A stretch of DNA of 64,000 bases from Hymenobacter fodinae (GTDB lineage: Bacteria; Bacteroidota; Bacteroidia; Cytophagales; Hymenobacteraceae), in assembly GCF_004745825.1 (NCBI RefSeq), contig NZ_SRLA01000002.1:1054001-1118000 (forward strand), read 5' to 3'. The translations under genes were made by a program, and so were the position numbers. Numbering within the stretch: the stretch's first letter is position 1; each line of letters opens with the position of its first letter. The notes below the pieces were generated by a model. It worked only from the letters and a program-made list of their open reading frames with translations, was not told the DNA's origin and made no database searches. Positions 50,499 through 59,561 of the stretch are shown in pieces.

Positions 50499-52856
50499 TC
50501 ACTCCGACCGCAGGCTTAGCACGGGGTTGCGGCGAGCGGCCCGCCAGGCCTGCACACTTACCGTGAGCCAAGCCACGAGCAGAGCCCCCATTCCAGCGGC
50601 CGCGAAAAACCACCACTGCCACGCCACGCGGTAGGCAAAGCCCTCCAGCCACCGCTGCATAAGTATGTAGCTCATCGGCAGCGCCAGTACGATGGCCACG
50701 ACGACCAGCCAGGTCAGGCTGCCGGTCAACAGCCACACAATGCTCAGCTCGCTAGCGCCCAAGGCCTTGCGGATGCCGATTTCTTTGCGCCGCCGCTCGG
50801 CCGTGAAGGCCGCTAGCCCCAGCAAGCCCAAGGCAGAAATGAGGATGGCCAGCCCGGCAAAGTAGCGGGCAAGCACCGCCACCCGCTGCTCGGATACGTA
50901 CTGGGCCTGGTAGTCGGCATCCAGAAACGTGTAGTCGAGCGTAAAGCCGGGGTTGTAGGCGGCGTACAGTTGCTGAAGCCGCACAATTGTGGCCTGCTCC
51001 GCGCCCGGCTGGAGCTTCACTAGCACCGTGTTAATCTGAGGGTCGAGCTTGAGGAGCAGGGGCTTGATTTTGTCGTGCAGTGACTCGTAGTGGAAGTCGC
51101 GGACTACGCCCACGATGCGGGCGCCGTCGAGTTGCTGGCCCACGGGGTCCGGCATCCCCAGCCCGGCCACCAGGGTTTGGTTGACGAGGATGGCGGCGCT
51201 GTCGGCGCGGAACTGCGGCGCAAAGCTGCGGCCCGCTACCAATTGCAGGCCCATCGTTTCCACTAGGTCGTAGTTGACCAGCATCGTCGCTACGGGCAGG
51301 CGCTTACCCCGCCAGCTCATCTCCGCGACGTAGCGCCCCCCAAAGAAGCCGCCCAGGACGCTGGATGCCTGTACGACTCCGGGCAACTTCCTCACCTCAC
51401 TTAGAAAGGCTGTCTGCTGGCGCGCCGCCTTGCCACCCGTATCAAAGCGGAGCACGTGCGCTTTGTCGTAGCCCAGCGGCTGGCGCTGCACAAACGCCAA
51501 CTGCGCGTTGACAACCACCACGGCCACTATGAACAGCACCGAGAGTGTGAATTGCAGCACCACTAGGCCCTGCCGCGTCCACACGTCGCCGGCCTTGGTT
51601 GGCAGCTTGCCTTTCAATACGGCCGCCGGTTGAAAACCCGACAGGTAGAACGCGGGGTAGCTGCCCGCCAAAACCCCCGTACCCAGGGCAAGGGCTAAGC
51701 TAGCTGCTACCAACTGCCAATCCCACCGCAAGGCCAACGGCTTACCCGTCAGCTCGCTGAATTGCGGGAGCACGAGCTGCACCAACCCTATGGCCACCAC
51801 CAGGGCCAGCAAGGCCATCACCACCGATTCGGTCAGGTACTGCCCCACCAGCGCGGCGCGGCTCGCCCCCAGCGCCTTGCGAATGCCCACTTCCTTTACC
51901 CGCCGCGATGCCTTGGCGGTGAATAGATTCATAAAATTGATGCTGGCAATCACCAGAATCAGCGCCGCAATCAGGGCGAACAACCGCACATAGGTAATGC
52001 GTCCCCCAGTGGCGACGCCATTTTCGTAGGTGCCGTGCAGATACGCCGCCGAGAACGGCCGCACGAACAGCGTGCGCCCCTGGGCCTGGGCCTGCGCACT
52101 TTTAGTTTTTAGTAACCCTGCCAGCTTGGCTTGAAACTGCGCGAGGTCGGCGCCCTCCTTCAAGGCTAAGTAGGTGTTGAAGGGGCCGTTATCGTCCCAC
52201 TTGATGGTCTCGCTCATCTGCATCATGTCTTTAAACGAGGCAAACGGCAGCACACAGTCAAACTGCTCGGACGAGTTGCGGGGTACCCCGGCAAACACCC
52301 CGGCCACTAGGCAGGTCTGCTTGCGGTCAGCCATTTGCCATTCCACGGCTTTGCCCAGGCTGTTCTGCGGCGTCTGAAAGAGTTTGGTAGCCAGGGCTTC
52401 GGAGAGCACAATCCCGTTTTTATCCCGCAGTACCGTGGCGGGGGTACCTACCAGCAGGGGGTAGGAAAACAGCTGGAAGAAGGCTGGGTCTGCGTATTTG
52501 GGGACGGCATTCAGGTGCTGGCCGCCCGCCGCCAGCGTGAACCCGGGGAAGAACGGGACCGGCGTGGTGGTGGCCACGAGTTCAATCTCCGGCATTTCCC
52601 GCCGCAGGGCCTCGGCCAGTAGCGGCATGGTGCCGGTCTGGGTCTCGATGCCGGCGGCCGTGCGGCGGTTTTCCATCACTTGATAAAGCCGGGCGTCTAA
52701 GGCGTGGTAGCGGTCGAAGCTGCGCTCGTCGCTTATCCACAAGTAGATGAGCAGCGCGCAGGCTAGGCCGGTCGAGAGGCCAATCAGGTTGATGAAAAAC
52801 GTGCCTTTGAACCGCTTAAAGTTGCGGTAAATGAGCAGCAGGGGGTAGGGAAGCAT
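50499..52856 (-). CDS. ABC transporter permease, FtsX/MacB-like
   Basis: The 785-residue membrane protein has two FtsX-like halves. Each has a MacB periplasmic core and a four-helix membrane part: an N-terminal helix at about 20-45 (INLIGLSTGLACALLIYLW), a central bundle near 290-430, and a C-terminal bundle near 670-780. VKEVGIRKALGASRAALVGQ and RKEIGIRKALGASELSIVWL are the repeated hallmark loops. It works with the ATPase and adaptor upstream. Proteins of this type extrude lipoproteins, peptides or antibiotics, or act in mechanotransmission. The cargo here is unknown. Confidence 0.9.
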   Translation of the reverse strand: MLPYPLLLIYRNFKRFKGTFFINLIGLSTGLACALLIYLWISDERSFDRYHALDARLYQVMENRRTAAGIETQTGTMPLLAEALRREMPEIELVATTTPVPFFPGFTLAAGGQHLNAVPKYADPAFFQLFSYPLLVGTPATVLRDKNGIVLSEALATKLFQTPQNSLGKAVEWQMADRKQTCLVAGVFAGVPRNSSEQFDCVLPFASFKDMMQMSETIKWDDNGPFNTYLALKEGADLAQFQAKLAGLLKTKSAQAQAQGRTLFVRPFSAAYLHGTYENGVATGGRITYVRLFALIAALILVIASINFMNLFTAKASRRVKEVGIRKALGASRAALVGQYLTESVVMALLALVVAIGLVQLVLPQFSELTGKPLALRWDWQLVAASLALALGTGVLAGSYPAFYLSGFQPAAVLKGKLPTKAGDVWTRQGLVVLQFTLSVLFIVAVVVVNAQLAFVQRQPLGYDKAHVLRFDTGGKAARQQTAFLSEVRKLPGVVQASSVLGGFFGGRYVAEMSWRGKRLPVATMLVNYDLVETMGLQLVAGRSFAPQFRADSAAILVNQTLVAGLGMPDPVGQQLDGARIVGVVRDFHYESLHDKIKPLLLKLDPQINTVLVKLQPGAEQATIVRLQQLYAAYNPGFTLDYTFLDADYQAQYVSEQRVAVLARYFAGLAILISALGLLGLAAFTAERRRKEIGIRKALGASELSIVWLLTGSLTWLVVVAIVLALPMSYILMQRWLEGFAYRVAWQWWFFAAAGMGALLVAWLTVSVQAWRAARRNPVLSLRSE

Positions 52857-52877
52857 GGCCGAAAGGGGAGGAATCGG

Positions 52878-53561
52878 TTAGAATTGGCTGCGGCTGTTTT
52901 CGAGCACTACCTGCCCATCTAGTAGGCGAACGACGCGTCGGGCGTACCGGGCGTCGTGCTCGGAGTGCGTGACCATGAGCACGGTGGTGCCCGCCTCGTT
53001 TAGTTGGGTCAGCAGGCCCAGCACGTCGTGGCCGCTGGCCGAGTCGAGGTTGCCAGTGGGCTCGTCGGCTAGCAGCAGCGGCGGGGCGTTCACCACGGCG
53101 CGGGCCACGGCCACGCGCTGCTGCTGCCCGCCCGAGAGTTGCAGCGGAAAGTGGTTGCGCCGGTGCAGCAGCTGCATTTTCTCCAGCACCTGCTCCACCC
53201 GCTGCCGTCGCTCGGCGGCCCCCACGCCGAGGTAGCGCAGGGGCAGCTCCACGTTTTCAAATACCGTCAGCTCGTCAATCAGGTTGAAGCTCTGGAACAC
53301 GAAGCCCAGGCTGCGCTTGCGCAGCTCGGCCCGCTGGCGCTCGGAGTAGCGGCTGGTTTCGGTGCCCAGCAATTGGAGGCTACCGCCGTCGGGCTCGTCG
53401 AGCAGGCCTAGCAGGTTGAGCAGCGTTGATTTGCCGCAGCCCGAGGGGCCCATGATGGCCACAAACTCCCCCTGCTCCACCGTCAGCGAGACCTGGTTCA
53501 GCGCCTTGGTTTGCACCTCTTCTGTGCGGTATATTTTATCCAGGTTTTCTGTCTTAATCAT
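52878..53561 (-). CDS. ABC transporter ATP-binding protein, MacB/LolD-type
   Basis: The 227-residue ATPase has Walker A GPSGCGKST, the Q-loop in SLGFVFQSFNLIDELT, signature LSGGQQQRVAVARA, Walker B LLLADEPTGNLDS and the H-loop in VTHSEHDARYA. The MIKTENLDKIYRTEEV start at 53561 is preferred over 53585. It lies 40 bp after the adaptor gene and 21 bp before the permease gene, in one operon. Confidence 0.95.
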   Translation of the reverse strand: MIKTENLDKIYRTEEVQTKALNQVSLTVEQGEFVAIMGPSGCGKSTLLNLLGLLDEPDGGSLQLLGTETSRYSERQRAELRKRSLGFVFQSFNLIDELTVFENVELPLRYLGVGAAERRQRVEQVLEKMQLLHRRNHFPLQLSGGQQQRVAVARAVVNAPPLLLADEPTGNLDSASGHDVLGLLTQLNEAGTTVLMVTHSEHDARYARRVVRLLDGQVVLENSRSQF

Positions 53562-53601
53562 GAGCAATAGCCTTTTTATGGTCAACTAGTTATTGAAAAC
53601 T

Positions 53602-54861
53602 CTAGGGCTGATGGTTGTTCAGGACCAGCTCTTGCTGGTCGGCGTAGCCTTCGTAGCTGGAAGTCACAACCTGGTCGCCGGGCTGCAGGCCGGCTAGCAC
53701 CTCGTAGTAGTTGGGGTTTTGCCGCCCTAGCCGAATGGCTACCCGCTGGGCCCGGGTGCCGTCGGTCGTCAGCTTAAAGGCCCAGTTGCCCACAGTTTGC
53801 TGGTAAAACCCTCCCTTCGGCAGCAGCACCGCCGGGGCCTTCGCACTCAGCGCCAGCCGGATGGGGAGGGTCTGGCCCCGCCGCAGGCCTAGCGGGGCCG
53901 CGCCGGTAAAGGCTAAGTCGATTTGCAGGCCTTTGGCTACTTGCGCGAAGATTTTGGTCACGCGCAAGGTATATGTCTGGCCCTCCACCACCACTTCGCC
54001 CACCTGACCGGCCGCGATACGGGCAATGTAAAACTCGTCCACCGTGGCATGGAGTTTCACGCCCGCCAGTGCATCAATTTGCCCCAGGCGCTGCCCGCGC
54101 GTTTTGACCTCGCCCACTTCCGCGGGCAGCGAGCTGAGTCTACCGCCGACCGGGGCCCGCACCAGCAGGTCGTCCATCTTGCGCCGCATCAGTGCCAGGT
54201 TGCTGGTCATGCGCTGCACCGATTCTTGCATGGTGCCCAGCTGCTGCTGCATGGCCACTGAATCCTGATGCATGGTTTGCTGCGTCAGCTGACGCCGGCG
54301 TAGCTGGTAGAGGTAGGCGTTCTGGCTTTGCAGGTAGTCCTGCCGCGCAATCACCTTTTGGTCGTAGAGCACCTGGTTGGTGTCGAACACCCGCCGGGCT
54401 TCGGCCAGCTGAAAGTCAATGTCGGCAAGTTGATTTTGGCGCAGAATGCGGTTTTGCAGTAGTTGATTGCGGGTGTTGCGCAGGTTGTTCATCAGGTCGT
54501 ACACGGCCGTTTCGCGGTTCACCATTTCCAACTGCAAGTCGGGATTAGTCAGCCGCAGCAACGGCTGGCCCGCCACGAGGGTCGCGCCTTCTTCCACCAG
54601 TATTTGCTGCACCGTGCCGGCCTCGGCTGCGTCCAGATACACGGTGTGGAGCGGCTGCACCACCCCATCAATGGCCGTAAACTCCTGAAAGTTGCCCCGC
54701 GTGACGGGGCTAATGGTGAGCCGGCTGGCCTCGATGTGTAGCCGCTGGCCTGGCCTAGGCCAGTAGAGGCTGGCTACCCCCATACCCATTAGCAGCAGAG
54801 CCCCCAACCACCACCAGCGGGCAACAAAGCACCATTTTTTCTTTGGTATCAAAACATCCAT
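53602..54861 (-). CDS. HlyD/MacA-like periplasmic adaptor protein
   Basis: The 419-residue membrane fusion protein has one N-terminal transmembrane helix (about 15-33, WWWLGALLLMGMGVASLYW). The lipoyl-like halves include AGTVQQILVEEGATLVAGQP and VRAPVGGRLSSL. A long coiled coil lies between them (about 125-250), and a C-terminal beta-barrel/MP domain follows. It couples the ABC transporter to an outer membrane channel; no TolC-like gene is in this window. It is the first gene of the operon and divergent from the two-component system. Confidence 0.9.
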   Translation of the reverse strand: MDVLIPKKKWCFVARWWWLGALLLMGMGVASLYWPRPGQRLHIEASRLTISPVTRGNFQEFTAIDGVVQPLHTVYLDAAEAGTVQQILVEEGATLVAGQPLLRLTNPDLQLEMVNRETAVYDLMNNLRNTRNQLLQNRILRQNQLADIDFQLAEARRVFDTNQVLYDQKVIARQDYLQSQNAYLYQLRRRQLTQQTMHQDSVAMQQQLGTMQESVQRMTSNLALMRRKMDDLLVRAPVGGRLSSLPAEVGEVKTRGQRLGQIDALAGVKLHATVDEFYIARIAAGQVGEVVVEGQTYTLRVTKIFAQVAKGLQIDLAFTGAAPLGLRRGQTLPIRLALSAKAPAVLLPKGGFYQQTVGNWAFKLTTDGTRAQRVAIRLGRQNPNYYEVLAGLQPGDQVVTSSYEGYADQQELVLNNHQP

Positions 54862-55164
54862 TCAATTTGGCGCAGGCAACAGCCGCAAAAAGCTAGAAAC
54901 CAGCAGTGCCAAAAACGGTGCCTTGACTGCAATAATCTGAAAATCAGATGTGTAATCTGAGAAACTGCTAGCAAGTTGTTACTGAACGTCCGGTTTTGAT
55001 ACAGTTTACCGTTCGGTTCCGATACATTCCGAATGAGCCGCTAGATGACGAAGGGCTTGGCGAGTTGAAAACCAGTATTTTCCAAGGTCTGCACGGTTTA
55101 TGTGGCCTAAGTTGGTACGGCAACTACTAGCCCCGACTTTTACGTTTTATCAACCCAGTTCTTC
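54862..55164. promoter_or_regulatory. Divergent control region between ABC operon and two-component genes
   Basis: The 303 bp region holds two kinds of repeats. ATCTGA occurs at 54935-54940, as its complement TCAGAT at 54944-54949 and again at 54955-54960. The 13-mers CGGTTTTGATACA (54991-55003) and CGGTTCCGATACA (55014-55026) are direct repeats 23 bp apart, about two helical turns. They are candidate binding sites of the response regulator. No convincing sigma-54 -24/-12 promoter was found on either strand. Confidence 0.5.
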
Positions 55165-56547
55165 ATGAATCTTACGCACGCCCGCATCCTGGTGGTAGAC
55201 GATGAGCCTGATGTGCTGTTCGCCCTCAAGCTGCTGCTCAAAACGGAGGTGCGGGAAGTAGTGACGGAGAAAAACCCCGAGCTGCTACTTTCTCTGCTCC
55301 GCCAGCAACACTTCGATGCCGTGCTGCTCGACATGAACTACCGCAGTGGTCAGGCGACGGGCAACGAAGGTTTCTACTGGTTAAGCCGCATTCTGGAGCA
55401 GGCCCCCACGACGGCCGTTATCCTTTTAACAGCCTATGGCGACGTGCGCACGGCGGTGCGCGCCCTTAAAGCCGGTGCCACCGACTTTCTGCTCAAGCCT
55501 TGGCACAACGAACAGCTGCTGCAAACGCTGGCTGCCGCCCTCCACCCCAAACCCAGCAGCAAAAGTGGAAGCAGCCTAAAAAAGTCAGCCGCCCCGGCCG
55601 CTACTACCGTCCTGCTAGGCGAGTCGGCTGCCATGCAGGAGGTCCGCGCTATACTTGAAAAAGTCGCCCCAACTGAGGCTAATGTGCTGCTATTGGGCGA
55701 AAACGGTACGGGTAAAGAACTAGTCGCCAAATCCCTGCACGAGCAGTCGCGCCGCGCTGCCAGACCCTTTGTAGCCGCCGATGTGGCCGCCCTCAGCGAG
55801 GGCTTGTTTGAAAGTGAGCTGTTTGGGCACACCAAGGGTGCGTTCACGGATGCCCAGGCCAGTCGCGTGGGCCGTTTCGAGGCGGCTACCGGCGGAACCT
55901 TGTTTCTGGACGAGATTGGCAACATCGCCCTACCGCAGCAAGCCAAGCTGCTCACGGCCCTGCAAAACCGCCAGGTGGTGCCGGTGGGGAGCAATACCCC
56001 CGTACCGGTGGATATCCGGTTGTTGTCGGCTACCAACGCGCCATTGCACGCACTGGTAGCCCGCGGTGCTTTCCGCCAGGACCTGATGTACCGCCTCAAT
56101 ACGGTTGAAATTACGCTGCCGCCCCTGCGCGAACGGGGCGACGACGTGATACTGCTGGCCCAGCACTTTGCGGAGTTGTACGCCGCCCGCAACCGGCAAC
56201 CCGTGCCGGAATTCAGTACCGCGGCTCTGCACAAGCTCCGGGAGCACACCTGGCCCGGTAACGTACGGGAACTGCAACACGCGGTAGAGCGGGCTGTTAT
56301 CCTGGGGGCTGGCTCCGTATTGCTGCCGGCCGATTTCTCGTTTCGAAACCCCGAATCAATTGCTACTTCTGCGGCGGCAGCGCCAGCGGAAACCGGGGCT
56401 GAGCAGCCGTTGCCGCTGCTGGAGGTAGAGAAAAATACTATCCAGAAGGCCATTGAGCGCCATCAGGGCAACCTTACCAAAGCGGCCAAGGAACTAGGCC
56501 TTACCCGCACTGCCCTCTATCGTCGGCTCGATAAGCATGATATTTAA
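55165..56547 (+). CDS. NtrC-type sigma-54-dependent response regulator
   Basis: The 460-residue protein has a receiver domain (phosphoacceptor Asp56 in VLLDMNYRSG, VVDDEPDV at the acid pocket, Lys in LLKPW), an AAA+ domain (Walker A GENGTGKE with Lys184, GAFTDA at 225-230, Walker B LFLDEIG) and a Fis-type HTH at the end (LTKAAKELGLTRTALYRRL). GAFTDA instead of GAFTGA is found in a subset of such regulators that may not always activate sigma-54 in the classical way. The histidine kinase overlaps it by 11 bp. The divergent ABC operon is the obvious target. Confidence 0.93.
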   Translation: MNLTHARILVVDDEPDVLFALKLLLKTEVREVVTEKNPELLLSLLRQQHFDAVLLDMNYRSGQATGNEGFYWLSRILEQAPTTAVILLTAYGDVRTAVRALKAGATDFLLKPWHNEQLLQTLAAALHPKPSSKSGSSLKKSAAPAATTVLLGESAAMQEVRAILEKVAPTEANVLLLGENGTGKELVAKSLHEQSRRAARPFVAADVAALSEGLFESELFGHTKGAFTDAQASRVGRFEAATGGTLFLDEIGNIALPQQAKLLTALQNRQVVPVGSNTPVPVDIRLLSATNAPLHALVARGAFRQDLMYRLNTVEITLPPLRERGDDVILLAQHFAELYAARNRQPVPEFSTAALHKLREHTWPGNVRELQHAVERAVILGAGSVLLPADFSFRNPESIATSAAAAPAETGAEQPLPLLEVEKNTIQKAIERHQGNLTKAAKELGLTRTALYRRLDKHDI

Positions 56548-57892
56548 TAGCCTGGATGCTCGCCTGCTCGGACGATTAGTACTGCTGGTAGCTGTGCTAG
56601 TCGTGGGCGGTTACGCCTTGCAACACTACGCTTACGGGTTAGCCTTAGGGACCCTAGTGCTGTTGGTAGTGCTGGTCCTGGACCTAACCCGATACCTGAC
56701 GCGCGGGCAGCAGGCACTGGCCGACTTTACCCTGGCCCTCCAATACCGGGATTTTTCGCGGCAGTACCCGGCGCAGTCCGGTCCGGCGTCGTTGCGACCC
56801 TTGCATGAGGCTTTCAACCAAGTCAACGCCACGTTTCGGGAGCTGCGGGCCGAGCAGGAAGGGCAGTTTCAGTACCTGCAAATCATCTTGGCGCTGCTTG
56901 ATACGGGCATCGTATCCTACGACGCGGCGGGCAACGTGGCTTGGGTGAACGAGGCGTTTAAACAGACGCTGCACTTGCCGTACCTAAAAAATATCCGGGC
57001 GCTGCAAACTCGGCAGCCGGTTCTTTACGAAGCCATCTGCCAGGCAGTGCCCGGTCAGCCGGTGGTGGTAAAGCTGATGGTGGGTTCCCAAACAGTGCAG
57101 CTGCTCGTGTCGGCCACTCAGTTTAAGCTACGCGGCGAATCGTTTACCCTTTTGGCCTTCAAGAACGTGAGCCAAGCCCTAGCGGATACCGAGACCGCTG
57201 CCTGGCAGCAACTGCTCCGGGTCATGACGCACGAAATCATGAACTCGGTAGCCCCCATTGCTTCGCTAGCGGATTCACTGGGCCGTCACGTGCAAGGCGC
57301 CCGGCAGCAGGCGGCTTCAGATGAGCTGCTCGACGATGTGGGCACCGGCATTCGCATCATTCAGCAGCGCAGTGAAGGGCTGCTGCGCTTTGCTAAAGTG
57401 TACCGAGACTTTAGCACCCTAGCCTCGCCGCAGCGCACGACCCTGTATGTGCAGGAACTGCTGCAGGCCACCCAGCAGCTACTAGCGAAACAACTGGCCG
57501 CGCAAGGCATTATGGTTACCCTCAGCGTGCGGCCTGCCCACCTCACCCTGCATGCCGACGGCCACCTGCTGGAACAAGTGCTCATCAATTTGGTGCTCAA
57601 TGCGGCGCAGGCAGTCACCCAAACTCCTAATCCTCACATTAGCCTGCAAGCCTGGGCCGATGAACAGCAACGAGTAGTTATTGAGGTGAAAGACAACGGG
57701 AGCGGTATCCCTGCCGACGTGCTGGACAGCATATTTATTCCTTTTTTCACCACCCGCCCCAACGGCTCCGGGATTGGGCTGAGCCTAGCTAAGCAAATCA
57801 TGCAGCTGCACCAGGGTAGCATTCAGGTCCATTCTGTAGCGGGGGCAGGCAGTACGTTTCAGCTATGGTTTCCCCCTTCAGTTACCTTTTAG
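56537..57892 (+). CDS. Sensor histidine kinase, NtrY-like
   Basis: The 451-residue membrane kinase has two transmembrane helices at the N-terminus (about 13-28 and 35-50), a PAS-like domain (about 110-215), then the HisKA dimerisation region with His232 in VMTHEIMNSVAPI. The HATPase domain has NLVLNAAQA (N-box), DNGSGIP and FFTTRPNGSGIGLSLAKQIM. It would phosphorylate Asp56 of the regulator encoded upstream. The start overlaps the regulator by 11 bp, showing translational coupling. No extracytoplasmic sensing domain is evident, so a membrane or cytoplasmic signal is likely. Confidence 0.92.
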   Translation: MIFNSLDARLLGRLVLLVAVLVVGGYALQHYAYGLALGTLVLLVVLVLDLTRYLTRGQQALADFTLALQYRDFSRQYPAQSGPASLRPLHEAFNQVNATFRELRAEQEGQFQYLQIILALLDTGIVSYDAAGNVAWVNEAFKQTLHLPYLKNIRALQTRQPVLYEAICQAVPGQPVVVKLMVGSQTVQLLVSATQFKLRGESFTLLAFKNVSQALADTETAAWQQLLRVMTHEIMNSVAPIASLADSLGRHVQGARQQAASDELLDDVGTGIRIIQQRSEGLLRFAKVYRDFSTLASPQRTTLYVQELLQATQQLLAKQLAAQGIMVTLSVRPAHLTLHADGHLLEQVLINLVLNAAQAVTQTPNPHISLQAWADEQQRVVIEVKDNGSGIPADVLDSIFIPFFTTRPNGSGIGLSLAKQIMQLHQGSIQVHSVAGAGSTFQLWFPPSVTF

Positions 57893-57923
57893 GGGGGCTA
57901 TTACTACTTTATTGCTACCCCTG

Positions 57924-58364
57924 TTACTGCTGCCGTAGCGTGTAGATGCTCTTGTTGCCGGCGGGGTAGCCCTCAATAGTGAGTGTCAGCAGCCCGTTGC
58001 GCAGCTGAAAACGGCCCTGGTCGGTGCGCGCTTGCCCTTTTTTATCCGTGTAGGAAAACGTGATTTGGTCGCCGGTAAACACGAAACGGCCATCCTGATC
58101 GAAGCGCATCGGGCCGCCATTGGCCGAGAGGGTTAGGCGCTTCTGGTACGTGCCATCGGGGCGGAGCAGGAGGGTACCGCCCACGCCCTGTGCCGCCATC
58201 GGCTCCGGGCTGGTGCCTATGTCGAGGATAGAGTAGGAGAGGTAGGTATAGGTGGTAAAGAAGGAAGGGGCCAGCTTGGGCACTGGCTTGGCCGTGCGCT
58301 GCGCCCACGCCGTTGGCCCCGCCGCGGCCAGCAGAAGGGCCAGTAGAAAAACACGAAGTATCAT
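57924..58364 (-). CDS. Small secreted protein, lipocalin/META-like
   Basis: The 146-residue protein has a signal peptide (to about residue 21, AWAQ). The mature part is beta-rich: LLLRPDGTYQKRLTLSANGG, RFDQDGRFVFTGDQITFSYT and LRNGLLTLTIEGY. This pattern resembles lipocalin-like domains of secreted Bacteroidota proteins. No function can be assigned. It is convergent with the histidine kinase gene and divergent from hutG. Confidence 0.7.
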   Translation of the reverse strand: MILRVFLLALLLAAAGPTAWAQRTAKPVPKLAPSFFTTYTYLSYSILDIGTSPEPMAAQGVGGTLLLRPDGTYQKRLTLSANGGPMRFDQDGRFVFTGDQITFSYTDKKGQARTDQGRFQLRNGLLTLTIEGYPAGNKSIYTLRQQ

Positions 58365-58603
58365 GCTGCAAGGTACTAGTTACCACCGCAGGCCGCCTAT
58401 GAATTCTGCGCAGAAGCCCGGCACAACTCAGGAGGGAGCCGGGTTTGACGCCCCTTGTCGGTGGGTGTAGGCCAGTAGCATTGACCTATTCTGCTTGGGT
58501 ATCCGGGGCCAGTGCCCCGCGGGAACGGTCACGCCAGAAGGTTGCCTGTGCTGGGTGCCCGCGGAATCTGCTACATTTCGGGCCTGGCAATACAGGTACG
58601 GCT

Positions 58604-59512
58604 ATGGCTACTTTTCTGAGAGAACTAATCCGGCCGGCGGCCGAGTTGCCCGCGGCAGATGTGTGCCTGGTAGGGCTGCCCCTCGATTTCGGTACGGTGC
58701 TGGAAGGGGGCCGCGCGGGTGCCGCCGGAGCCCCCGATGCCATCCGGCGGGAACTGCGCCGCTACCATAAAACCTACAACCTAGAGCACAACGTGCACCT
58801 CGATGCGTTGCGCATTGCCGATGCCGGCAACCTCGCGCTAGGCCACCCCGAGCACGCCCGCAACCACCAAACCATTCGGCAGGAGCTGGCGCGGCTCCTA
58901 GGCCAGTACCCGCGAGTAGTAGTGCTGGGAGGGTCCCACGATGGCACCTACAGCACCGTGCGCGGCCTCGCTGATGCTCACAATGGTCAGGCAGTAAGTG
59001 GTATCAACCTCGATGCGCACGCCGACGTGAAGGATAAGCCCGACATTATTAGCAGCGGCACCCCCTTCGGCAAGCTGCTGCGCGAAGGCATACTAACCGG
59101 TGCCCACTTCACAGAAATTGGGCTGCACTCCAACCTCAATACCTGGGAAGACATTGACTTTCTGCACCAGCAGGGCGCCCACATTGTGCCCCTGGCGCAC
59201 GTGCAGGCCGATGGCATGCCCGAGTATATGCAACGCGCCCTGCGCCGCCTACAAGGGCCGGGGTTTGTGAGCTTTGATATAGACGGCTGCGCCGAGGCCT
59301 ACGCGCCAGCCGTATCGGCCCCGAGTGCCGATGGGTTTACACCCCGCCAAGCTACTGAGGCCGCCTTCCTGGCCGGTCGTAGTGAGCAGGTGCAGTTGTT
59401 TGAGGTAGTTGAGTTCAACCCCGTCTTCGACCGCGATAACCAAACGGCACGGCTGGCCGCCACCATCATCACGGCCTTCCTGAGTGGCCTAGCGGCAAGC
59501 AAGCAGGCCTAG
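58604..59512 (+). CDS. hutG: Formimidoylglutamase HutG (arginase family)
   Basis: HutG hydrolyses N-formimidoyl-L-glutamate to glutamate and formamide at the end of histidine degradation. The 302-residue ureohydrolase has the binuclear manganese ligands: His112 in LGGSHDGTY, Asp137, His139 and Asp141 in NLDAHADVK, and Asp225 and Asp227 in SFDIDGCAEAYAPAV. The usual DP after the third motif is replaced by EA-type residues, as in Bacteroidota HutG. The start at 58604 removes a non-homologous leader. The stop TAG is part of GGCCTAG. hutU lies 3.2 kb downstream on the same strand. Other arginase-family roles are possible but less likely. Confidence 0.85.
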   Translation: MATFLRELIRPAAELPAADVCLVGLPLDFGTVLEGGRAGAAGAPDAIRRELRRYHKTYNLEHNVHLDALRIADAGNLALGHPEHARNHQTIRQELARLLGQYPRVVVLGGSHDGTYSTVRGLADAHNGQAVSGINLDAHADVKDKPDIISSGTPFGKLLREGILTGAHFTEIGLHSNLNTWEDIDFLHQQGAHIVPLAHVQADGMPEYMQRALRRLQGPGFVSFDIDGCAEAYAPAVSAPSADGFTPRQATEAAFLAGRSEQVQLFEVVEFNPVFDRDNQTARLAATIITAFLSGLAASKQA

Positions 59513-59524
59513 CGCCGCCCGCAT

Positions 59525-59556
59525 AAAAAAAGGCCCGTGCTATGGCACGGGCCTTA
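59525..59556 (-). terminator. Terminator between hutG and the MBL-fold gene
   Basis: A perfect stem AAGGCCCGTGC / GCACGGGCCTT with a three-base loop. On the minus strand it is followed by TTTTTTTATGC, so it terminates the MBL-fold gene; it may also act on hutG. Confidence 0.85.
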
Positions 59557-59561
59557 TCATT

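Noticed and set aside
54862..55164. A sigma-54 promoter in the divergent control region
   Set aside because: Sites such as TTGGCACTGCTGG (minus) and AGGCACCGTTTTTGG were tested by eye, but the GG-N10-GC spacing was not met in any of them.
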